A DNA stretch of 64,000 bases from Sacculina carcini (Eukaryota; Arthropoda; Thecostraca; Sacculinidae), in the NCBI GenBank assembly GCA_916048095.2, contig OU696578.1:1458798-1522797 (forward strand), read 5' to 3'. The stretch's first letter is position 1, and every line of letters begins with the position of its first letter. The notes below the pieces were generated by a model. That model searched no databases. It worked only from the letters and a program-made list of their open reading frames with translations, and was not told where the DNA came from. The position numbers and the translations under genes are program-made. Positions 22,362 to 34,128 of the stretch are shown here, piece after piece.

Positions 22362-23805
22362 TATGTGTGTGTTTGTGGATAAGTAAAGCTTCCACTGTAC
22401 TCCACATACTGGCTTGCCAGTAGAAAATTAAACACATACACACGCACACGCACATACATACGCATGTTCGCGTGCATTTTTACTGACAGCAGTTGACTTT
22501 TGCGCTTTGTGTATATGTGACATTATTGTGTGTATATAACCTATATTTCCTTTTATAAGGGACCCTTGTGTATATAAGATCCTTGTGTATAAGAGATCCT
22601 TCTGTATAAGAGATCCTTATGTATAAGAGATCCTTGTGTATAAGAAATTATTGTGTATAAGAGATCCTTGTGTATAAGAGATCCTTGTTTATATAAGACC
22701 CTTGTGTATAAGAGATCCTTGTTTATATAAGACCCTTGTGTATAAGAGATCCTTGTGTATAAGAGATCCTTATATATATGAGATCCTTGTGTATAAGAGA
22801 TCATTGTGTATAAGAGACAATTCCAATTTTTGGGCCAAATTTCTTGGAAAAGGTACATAGTGGTGGTAAATGACTTAATCTCATGTATGAGAGTTCCGCT
22901 GTTTGTGAAATTAGATTTCACACAAAGAAATATGTGTGTGTGTGTGTGGGTCTGTTAAACACAAGAAAATACGGTATATATGTTCTTACTAGTTGTTCTT
23001 ACTAGTTGTCTTCGCAGGAATGAGTCAGAGGCTCGTGACTGCCGCCTTCCAGTTGTCATATGTCTTCTTAAACAGTTGTGTCGTTGGCTGTTGTACTATG
23101 TCGCTTGGCAACCTATTCCATCTATCTACTGCTCTGCTGGGGAAACTATATTTTTGGATGTCCTTTTTAATCCTGCGTTTTTGTAGGCCAAAACTGTGAT
23201 TCCTATTAGATTTTGAGAATTGAAACAACTTCGTATTTTACATTTTATCCTTCCCCGTAAGACATCTATAAACTGTAATTAAATCCCCTCTAACTCTTCT
23301 TTCTTCTATGTGTGTGTGTGTGAGTGTGTGTGTTTGTACAATAGACAAGGCAGTAGAGTGTGTGCGTGCCGCCATGCGAGGAACATCGCTATTTTGCGTG
23401 TACGATCCTCTCTCACAGCTGGGCTGGCGCAGTCACAAGGTGTTCATGTCGGCCTCCAGCTGTGACGTCACCGACCGGCGGCTGCTCGCTTCCTGGTGTC
23501 AGTACGGACCCGATGTATGTCTGTCTGCACCGCACCTACAGCTGGTCTTCAAGTATCTAGCCAGTATTCAGGTGTGTCTGTTTATGTGTGACTGTTTATG
23601 GGTGACTGTTTGTGTATGTCTGTCTGTGCGTCTTTTTTGTATGTATGTGTGTGTGTCTGCCTGTCTGTACACCTGTGTGTGTGTGTGTGTGTGTGTGTCT
23701 ATATCTCTGTTTATGTGTGTATCTCTGTGTGTGTGTGTGTGTGTGTTTGTGTTTATTTGTGTGTGTGTGTGTTTGTGTTTATCTGTGTGTGTGTGTTTGT
23801 GTTTA

Positions 23806-23844
<39 letters not shown>

Positions 23845-23845
23845 A

Positions 23846-23889
<44 letters not shown>

Positions 23890-23902
23890 TGTTTATCTGT
23901 AT

Positions 23903-23936
<34 letters not shown>

Positions 23937-24895
23937 CAGTGTCCGTACATTATGGCGCCACTCTACAGCAAACAGACAGCTAGTGGCGGTGGTGGCGCCC
24001 TCTCTGTGTCGTCTTTCATCACCGCCGGCTCGGTGCGTGACATGATCGCCGCCAGTGCGCCAGACAATGCCGACGCTGCGTTGACGAAAATGGCGCGTGG
24101 CCGCGTGTTTGCCACCGACACCACCAGCAGGAGAAGGAGCACATGTTGTTCCCTGCTCTACAATGATATCAGAAATATGGCGCGTCAAATTCTCGAGGCA
24201 TTACGGCTACTGCATCTGCACAATATTCCCTATGGTAACCATTTCCCACCCACTTGCGCCAGATAATTGGTAATTGGTAAATTGGCCGGTGCTAGCTACA
24301 ACTGCCGATGTTCCACATGGGAATTCCCACATACACACACACACACACACAATCACACATACACAATCACACACACACAAATTCACATACATTACATTAT
24401 ACATTACATTATATATACATGGGAATTCCCACATACATACACACACACACATACACAATCACACATATACACATACACAATCACACACACACACATACAC
24501 AATCACACACACACACATACACAATCACACACGCACACATACACAATCACACACACACACATACACAATCACACACACACACATACACAATCACACACGC
24601 ACACACACACGCAATCACACACGCACACACATACACACAGACACACAGTTTTGCGCAATCAATCCCAGACTATTCCCACGTGCGCTTTTATTGTGTTGTT
24701 CAAACATATTCGAATTCAAATATGCAAATTGACAACACAATCGTTCAATTCAACATTTAATTTGAATTTGATAAACATTAGCAATTGGCCTAACAATTTG
24801 CCCTGCATTTTGCATTTTTTGTGCTCATATACTAGTTTTGCATATGTGTATTTGTGTGTGTGTGTGTGTGTGTGTCAGTGAGTGTTTGTGTGTGT

Positions 24896-24985
<90 letters not shown>

Positions 24986-27900
24986 CTGTTGCTTGTTTAT
25001 GTGTGTCAGTGTGTGTGTGTGTGTGTTTGTGTGTGTCAGTGTGTGTGTGTTGATGTATTTAGTTCAGTATTGACAACTATTAGCGTAATATTACCTAAAG
25101 ACCATGATTTTGTGTGTAAACGGGTTTTTATCATATACATTATTACGAGTATGACAGTGATTAATGGAACATATGCTATGATATGTCCAATAATACTTCC
25201 ACAAACACGATTCAACACACACACACATACTCGTATATATATGAAGTGTATGACATATTGGTTAGTTGTGGTAAATATATGTCTCATAATATATATCTTT
25301 CTCATATAGCTCATACACTTACTGCATTATCATAAGCGGTGTATTGACTATGGCTGTTGTTAATTTTGATTATTAAAAAGCCACAGAGGTGTACTTGACG
25401 TGAAGTGCGTGATTAACGTCCAATTCTAGCTTGTAATGAGTCCAGATGTTGTCATCATACACCGAGCGATCTTGTTGTGAGGCACTTGAGCAAAGCTTGT
25501 CTGAATTCTCGATTACACAGCAGATAGACAAGTGTGTTGAGAAATGAGTTACTGTTGCCCATCCACTCGGCAACGATGTAGAACTCGAGTGGGAATGCGG
25601 AAGGCTCGAAGCCGAATATCTCGCTGAATTTGAACACCATGAACGGTCCGTAACACACGACCAACACCAGCAACATCATACTCAGTGTGAACAACGCTTT
25701 GCGTTCTTTTTGCACGCAAATCCTGCGCTTTTGCTCGAGACATTTCTGCATGTCGGTGCGATCTGGATGCACTAGGGTGTTTGTCTGTGTTGCATCGATC
25801 ACTGGATTTGGTGTTGGTTGTTTGCCTGGGGCGGTTTTCCAGTTGAGCTGGCGATTGGTGCAGTTTGCGCGAGGTGCTTGTTGGTTTTTGTTTGGTTTCC
25901 GAGGTGCTGGAGCTATTTGGTTGATTGTGTCTGAGGTGCCGGTTCTTTCACAATCCGAGACAAATTCAGCTATGTTGTCATGTGTCGTTCGATTTTCGAC
26001 ACGGGATTGATTTGCTGTCGCTCCTCTGGATTTAGTGTGGCGGACATTGCGTTGAAGTTGTGGATTGGTCGATGTCTCCTTTCTGTTCGCATCGTTGTCA
26101 TGATTCGCTGGCGGTGTGGTTTCGCGTTTGTCTCGTTGTCTGTTGTCTTCGTTGGTGGAGCTCAAAACTCTCGATCTACTAGGCTTCATATCGTCACATT
26201 CAGCTTCTGTTGCCGTCGATGTTGGAGTGCGATACACGTCTTCAATACCGGAGTCTGGATTGGTGGACTTGTTGAGGATTGCCAGCGTCATGGTGTCCGA
26301 TTTGACTCGTTTGTGAAGCAGCCTGCGAAGTGTAGCGAAGATGCGTGCGTAACAGAACACCACGGTACATATGGGGACCACGAGCAGTATGACGGTAAAC
26401 ACCACATTGACATCGCTGGGGTAGTGGAAGAAGCACGTGCCTCCTTCGTCGGAATAGTCAAAGAAGCCAAACAACACAGTCAGGCCGTAGATGAGGCTTT
26501 TGATCCAGACCAGACCGACCATCAACACACTTCTTTTGATACTTCTTTTAGCGGCGTAGGCGAGACTGTCGGTGATGGCCCAGTACCGATCAAGAGCCAC
26601 CACACACACCGAGTAGAAGGACGCCGTGAACGTCATCTTCTTGCACATCAACCACAGCACGCAGACGCTTCGGCCGTGCGTCCATCTGCCCGAGAAATTG
26701 AGCGAGATCTCCAGCGGTCCGCTGACCAGTCCCAGCACGAGGTCTGCGGCCGTCAGTGATATCAGCGGCACGTTGGGCGGTGTTATGAGACGACGTCGGT
26801 TGTGGACGAACACGAGCACCGCCGCACCGTTGGCCACGATAATTGCCACAGTGATGACCACCCCGAACACTCCGGCCAGCGGATATGCCAGTGATTGCGG
26901 GCTGGTCGGGGGTGACAGCGAGTTCAATTCATTCTCCAGCTGTAGTGACGTGTTCATCTCGACATTCAGCCTGCCAACTTTCCCGAGCTTTCCCTGAAAA
27001 CGGCAAACATTATGATCTCAAGTATGCTGATCACCCAAACTGAACTTCATTTACCTAATCGTGTTTCGCTCTAGCAAAGTATATCTTACCTCCTCTTATA
27101 CACTTTTCTATTCACAAGAAATATGCAGTTATTGCAGTTGTCGCTGTTTTACTTGTGACTGTTTCTCCCTCTCGACCCTGCTGTAGCTTGGTTGTCACTG
27201 GAGTGTGATTGCTAGTCTGTCGCTGGAGTCCTGCAGTGTGCAATACAACTCGTGTGTTGCATCTCATCCGCTCAACAAATTCCCCCGGCATCATTTGCAT
27301 TTCTCATGAATATATCTCTCATTTACATGCCGACATCCAGCAAGGCTACCAGTCAACAAAAATGCTTCTATTGTACGCCGGTAATGGAGCCGGGCGTTTT
27401 TATTTTCAATTTCTGCGCCTGCACAAATTCATGCATAAATTGCAACAGTGCATTATTGCATTATGGCAGCCGACACGTTCTGTCATTTCGTTTTTGAATT
27501 TGTCGTTGCACAAACACACACGCAGAGTGTAAGAGGTAGCTTAGCGACGTATCTCTACAACTTACCAACCTGGTGGACCTTTGTATGTTGGTGTCAAATC
27601 GGGTTTTTGATGTATTGTCTCGTAATTACGATATTACGAGCGGTGAAATTTGTCACAGAGATACTGTAAAGTGTATTGGTCAACATTCTGCCAACATCAT
27701 GTGGCAATTCCATCGCTTGATCGAAGTCTATCTTGTCTAAATACTCGTGGATTTATTGTTTTGAGTGACTTTTTCGTGTGTGTTGTTTCGATGTCTTAAC
27801 AAAGACTATACCATTTCAACTTCAAAATGGGACTAATCAACTTCAAAATGGGAACAATCAACTTCAAAATGAGAATAGTCAACTTCAAAATGAGAATAGT

Positions 27901-30900
27901 CAACTTCAAAATGAGACCGTGTTCTTTATGACTTTACTTGCATAATTTTAATTAATTAAGAACAAAAAATGTATTAAAACATAAAAACAAATAAATACAA
28001 TAATCATGACAAATCTGTGCATTATTTTTTACATTTAGCAATGAAGTTACAGTAATTTGAATTAGCTAATTGAGCTCCAGTAGAATAACCTTAAGCGTTC
28101 AGTATTAAGTATCTGGATTACAATTTAGCGCACTTATTAGCAAATAATTGTTTTGTGTGGTAGAGGAATATTTTATATGCTTCAAAAATTCATTCAAATA
28201 GCAATAACTGCATAAGAATAAATCATAATATAAGAGTAAACAAATGTATAGGAATAAATCACCCATAACACTACAAGTATACGGATATTTGTTGACAAAA
28301 CAATTATAACTTTAACTATATACTTAACTATGAGCATGCTAAGTTGAAATTTCCTCTCTTTTGCGAGCTAACTCCATGTTGAATGATATATGAAAGGGAA
28401 CAAAGTAAGAATATGCAAGTTGAAATTATAAGTTGAAATTAATAGTCACTGCATTCAAGACTTTAAGACTTTGCAGTTGCAGCTCTGACTAATACTGCGA
28501 TTGTTTTCTGTAAATCATTACGAGAGACAAATTAAGATACATTTTTTCATTTATTCAAACAAACACAACAAGTTTATCTATGTACATGGTGCATTAAAAC
28601 AACACATTTGGCATCTCCAGTGCAGACGAGAGATGTTCTTGAACGTGTGCAATACAGCGGGCGCAATTTTGTGCGCTCACATTTCCTAAACTCTCCGAAA
28701 TTATCGCCTCCAATGCCGATAATCTTTGTTCTGCTTGCGAAATGGCATAATTTCTGCTAGTCAAAATTGTTGGCAGCTGGTCGGTTAGTTTTCTTTTCAC
28801 CTCGCTCTTCAATTGGGACCACACCATCTCGATGGCATTCATCATCGGGCTGTATGGAGCCAGACGTAGCAAATGCTGAGGTTTGTACTCGTCCTCGGCG
28901 AACACTAGCTCAATTTGATTGTGGCATGGTGCATTATCAACCACAAGCACCACGGGTCCGCCAAACGTTATTTTTGCCGCCTGGAGACATTGGCGCACAA
29001 ACTCGTTCGCATCATTGATTTTGTGCGATCCTCGGCGGATTTGATGATGAAGAAGCCCTTGATTGGTTATGCAGCCAATAACATGTACATTTGCTCCACG
29101 ACTACCAGCTGCGACGGTCGTGCATCGTGACCCGGCTCTTGATCGACCGTAATTGCGCGAAATAAACATATTGAAGTTGGTTTCGTCCATATATATGACG
29201 GGGAGCATGTTGGATTGCAGTTCCAACAATCTCCTTGCATATTCTGCTCGTTTCTGCTTGTTTTGTATTGAGTTTGCCCTTTCAGGTTCAAATCGTATTT
29301 GCTTGATTGTGAAGAGCATCTTTTCAAGCTGACGGCGAATACACTCCTTAGAAACTTGTACGTTGAATTGCTGGCGAATTTTCTCCGTTATTTCTTTTAG
29401 CGTAATACGCGGGTTTTCCTCCACACAATCTTCCATACACTTTATGTGGTCCTCATGTATTTTCCTTTGCCTTGAGCCTCCACGAGAGTCTTCATGGTCT
29501 TCATTAGATATCCAGCGATAAGCAGTTGATTTGGCGACTCCCAACTTTCTAGCCAGCTGCCTCCAGTCACCGCCCGACGAATGTGCAGCCACTATTTGAA
29601 TTTTTTTGTCTTTGGAGTCAGATTTTTTTATATAATTCACGGTACGCCCGCTCATTATAATTGGCTCAAAAACAACTGTGATATCAAAACACGCAATGCA
29701 AATATGTGATGCGGGAAACGAAAACACAGCGTCAGCCTTCAATATTCCAGCTATAACCGGCCTGAAGCAGAAACTCGAGAACTTTTCACAAATATATCAC
29801 TTATTAGACAAATTTATTAAAAATAATCAAGTGTTGGGTGATTTATTCGGTGATTTTATTTCGTGAAAAAACATTAAAATCATAATAAATTATTCGAAAA
29901 TGTCTTCAGCTTATTATTTTCAGTTCAACGCAATGTTTCAGTTTCATTTTGAAGTTGATTAGTCCCATTTTGAAGTTGATTATCCCATTTTGAAGTTGAT
30001 TGTTCTCATTTTGAAGTTGACTATTCTCATTTTGAAGTTGACTAATCATATCTTGAAATTTCATAATAAGATTTATGATTCAGATAATAATTAAGCTTGA
30101 TATTAATATTTTATACTGTAAAACAGTGTTATGAGTATTTAAATGCAGTTTTAAAGTTATTATCATGTTCGTATATACGTATCTCTGAAACTGAGGAGAA
30201 TGATTGTCATACATTTGTGAATTTTTTCATACTATTTCAACAAAAATTCATTCACAAAAATGTGCTTTATCTCAAACATATGCAGTCAATATTTAAATAC
30301 GCACAATTGTTTACTGGAACTCAATTATATATAAGATTTCATTGTTGTATTTGTACCACACTTACATGCTTTATTTTTGTTTCGATCTATTTATTTATTT
30401 ATATTTTTGTGTTCGTATTATACTGTGGTTTGCTTAGCTAATGTCATGAAAATACTTTCAGTAATAATTCACTGGATATATTGCGATAAACATCTTGGTC
30501 TCATTTTGAAGTTGACTATTCTCATTTTGAAGTTGATTATTCTCATTTTGAAGTTGACTGTTCCCATTTTGAAGTTGATTATTCTCATTTTGAAGTAAAA
30601 ATGGTATAGTATATCCATCTCTGTGGATGTGTTTGGATGACAACAAGTTTCATTTGTGCTACATCAAATCGATAATAAGTATAAAAATATTATATATTTA
30701 CTCCTATTTGATAATACACTTGATTTGTTCGGTACGGTTGCTTTGGTGTTTCCACTCATCAATGTTTTCATTACTCATTCATTCATTCATTCATTCATTT
30801 ATGCGCCTTTGCATTCGTCCTTCAGAATCAAACAACGCACTGTGTTGTTTGCTGTAAAAGTTATATAAACGTATATACTCGTGCATATGTGTACCTTTTG

Positions 30901-30978
30901 TGTAAAGTAAAGTAAATGCTTTATTGTACATCCTTTCTCAGGCTTTTCAGCACAATGCTAATTTGTGTTTTGTGTATG

Positions 30979-31042
<64 letters not shown>

Positions 31043-32373
31043 TGTGTGTGTGTGTGTGTGTTTGGTCCAGGGCACTTACATAGTGGTAATATTTTGTACG
31101 ACGCTGGAGTGTGTCGTTTGTGTGATTTGCATAATTCCGCGTGCGGTCTCTCTTCGCTGTATCGTCGCTATATTGTACAACACAAACGCCTGCTGAACTT
31201 ACAAGCCGTAGATGTGTACTGTTTTGGACATGTGTTGTACGAGTTGACCTTTGGGCGACCTCTGTTGGCCGAGTGTCTCGATGACCTGCCCGATGACCTC
31301 TCGCCCGACCTAGGTCACCACACACACACACATACAAGCATATAGACTAATTATTTGCATGTGAATGGAATTGTAATAATGTATATGTAATCAATGTAAT
31401 TATTCAATGTAATGTGTCCTTGTATTTCTTGCTAAACTGTTGAAATTGTAATTGATTTTATTTATTTGCAGTTAAAATAAATTCTACTGTTATTTGATGC
31501 ATTTTTTATCGTTGAAAGTCGATTACATATCTGTTTTCAGTGTGTATGAGTGAGTGAGTGAGCGCTTGCCATTTTTTGTTGCCAAGCTTGGCTATTTTTT
31601 TCTAAATCGTTTGCCAACACAGCAGAATGTGTGTGTCTGTCTGTTTGTGTGTGTATGTGTCTGTGTCTGTGTGTGTGTGTCTGTGTCTGTCAATCAATCA
31701 ATCAATCAATGCTTTATTGCAATCGCTGGGCACGCGCTTTTCATTGCAATATATACATACAGTGTGCAGTACATACATATGTGTGTGTGTGTGTGTAAGA
31801 TGTAAGATGTATATTTGTCAACATCATCAGTATTATATCAGTACATACATATTATATCAGTTTTTTTTTCATTTCACGTTGACTATGCCCAATAAGCCTA
31901 TGGCTTCTTTTAGGGCATGCTCAGTAACACAATATTGTGACAATGTACAGTACGTCTAAATAACACTTCTAGCATTCATACATTCGTACACAAAATTCCT
32001 ACCGCGAACATTCATACATTCATACATTCCTACCGCGAACATTCATAGATTCGCACATTCTTATCGCGAACATTCATACATGCACACATACATACACACA
32101 CACATTCGTACTACGAACATTCATACGTTCATACACACACATCCCTACTACGAACATTAGTACATTCATACGCACATTTATACTACGAGCATTCATCCAT
32201 TCATAAAAACTCATTCCTACTTCGAACATTAATTCATTCATACAAACCCACATTCATGCTACGACCATTCATACATACATACATACATACATTCATGCAT
32301 TCATTAATATTCACGTTCATGCTACAGACATTCATTCACACAGATATTCGTTCATCAATACCAATACAGTGAA

Positions 32374-32412
<39 letters not shown>

Positions 32413-33933
32413 TGTGTGTCTGTCTGTCTCTGTGTGTGTGTGTGTGTGTGTACAGTGGACGTATTGCGCAGTATTTTATCGCCTGAGGCGTTGGCGACCG
32501 GTCTGCCCTCTGTCGGTGAATTATTGCAACACCGGCTGTTTGTCTGCGCTGCGCCACCGCTGCCCGTCGCCGCGTCATTCTCGCATCGTATCACGTCTCA
32601 TGTACGTCGCGCGCTCGATCTGGTCGCAAAATCTGTCGAGGAGGCTCTTCGACGCGATCACAAACTGGTCATTACGGCTTTCTTATTCAAACTGTTCTCC
32701 TTTCTAACAGTCGTTCAAAGGTTAAAGGTCTCAAGTGACAGCTGCTACACGGGAAGAAGCCGAAGCTTATGAACACACACAGGTGTGTCCCGTGCAGCTC
32801 GCTTCCACCGCAGAACCGACCCTCTCCACGCTATGACGCCACAAGAACGGAAGACGTATTAGACAGGGCCACCTCCCCAGAATGCATGACACAACTCATG
32901 ACTGATATCTGGTACCATTTACTGCTGGGTGGACAGGGGCTGTTGGATTATAGAATTCACCCAATGGAATTCTCCTCCGCCGGGATTCGAACCAAGGACC
33001 TCCCGCTTGTGAGGCGGGTTTGCTACCACTACACCACCGAGTCCAACAACATTTTCTTGGAAACATACACAAATAGCTGCAAACATACACGCGTATTACC
33101 AGTTCATTTAAGGTTGCTTAAAAATCAAATATTCTTAATATTTTCTATCTGTTCTTTAATCGTTATTGAACTCATTTATTTCTCTCAATATTTCTCTCGA
33201 TGAGTGTCTCAATAATTCTTAAAAATGTGTCTTAAAAATATTTCATGGTTTGAAAATCAATGGCGTATATACAGTCAAACATGGCGATATATAAGGCGCT
33301 ACTTGGGGTCCAAACAATTCAACCACGTTTTTGTATCTGATTGCGCCGATTATACCGATTTGACTGTATATTATTTTTTTACCCTCGTGGTCATGGGCGT
33401 AAATCCTGGGGGGTATGGGGGGTATATATACCCCCCGACAAATTGGCTGGGGGGTATGAATATGCAATTATACCCCCCGAGAATTCTGCTGAGCTCAGTT
33501 CATTGTGTATATTATCACCAAAATCAGCATGGAAGGTAAATGCCAAGTACCAAAAATGTAAGAAGTTATGAATATGTAAAGAATTATATTACGCAATACA
33601 CTTTTCATTGAGGTATGTGTGTTGTAATTGAATAGGCTGAAAATAGTTGAGGGTCTCATGCAATTGGCCAACTGAGTCAACTTTGAACACTAATACATGA
33701 TGGCTGTCATCCCCCCCGAGCCTCGACACAAATTTACGCCCATGCTCGTGGTACACGAGAATAATACAGAATTTACGTGTTTCCTAGTGAAATAAAGACA
33801 AATATATAAAACTATTTACACCAATGATATAGTTTCTGTAACTTTTTAATTAGAAACCTAAAAATATTATCTGGTTCAATTGGTAATCTCGCTACATCGA
33901 TGTGTCTTATATCGATGTTTAACTGTACTTTGT

Positions 33934-33980
<47 letters not shown>

Positions 33981-34094
33981 CAGTATCGATACCAGCGGAG
34001 ATTGCAGAAGACGCACGCGCTGATAAACAACGAGCAGGCGAGGAGAATTCGACAACAGCGCCATCTACAACGGGCGAATGTTCGTCATAGTTGT

Positions 34095-34128
<34 letters not shown>

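Larger units (their letters stand above)
27809..30606 (-). mobile_element. IS630/Tc1-mariner-type transposon with 21-bp-unit inverted repeats, looks intact
   Basis: Ends are TACCATTT...AAATGGTA, flanked by TA (27807-27808 and 30607-30608). The other duplication arm (around 49155) has the uninterrupted sequence AAAGAC-TA-GTATATCC, which proves the borders. Inverted repeats of about 115 bp (27809-27925 and 30492-30606) each carry 4-5 tandem 21-bp units starting CTTCAAAATG. An extra internal array of the same unit lies at 29945-30050. The intact transposase is read on the minus strand. Located in PXK intron 5 and in arm A. Confidence 0.95.
25050..30860 (-). repeat. Inverted segmental duplication, arm A (with later transposon insertion)
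   Basis: Reverse-complement match to 48890-51945, about 3.0 kb when the transposon at 27809-30606 is removed. It covers the GPCR gene, its 5' intron and upstream region. Borders fall in or next to TG tracts on one side and near 30860 on the other. The whole arm lies in PXK intron 5. Confidence 0.93.

Noticed and set aside
22216-25053. Long open frames rich in Cys-Val or His-Thr
   Set aside because: They are translations of TG/CA microsatellites and carry no other composition. The same applies near 11400, 14100, 31000, 44400, 46300, 54700 and 63400.
25980-26759. 259-residue plus-strand frame opposite GPCR copy A (and its twin at 50218-50997)
   Set aside because: Antisense shadow of the receptor gene. 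It has no domain, and the sense strand has clear helices and conserved motifs.
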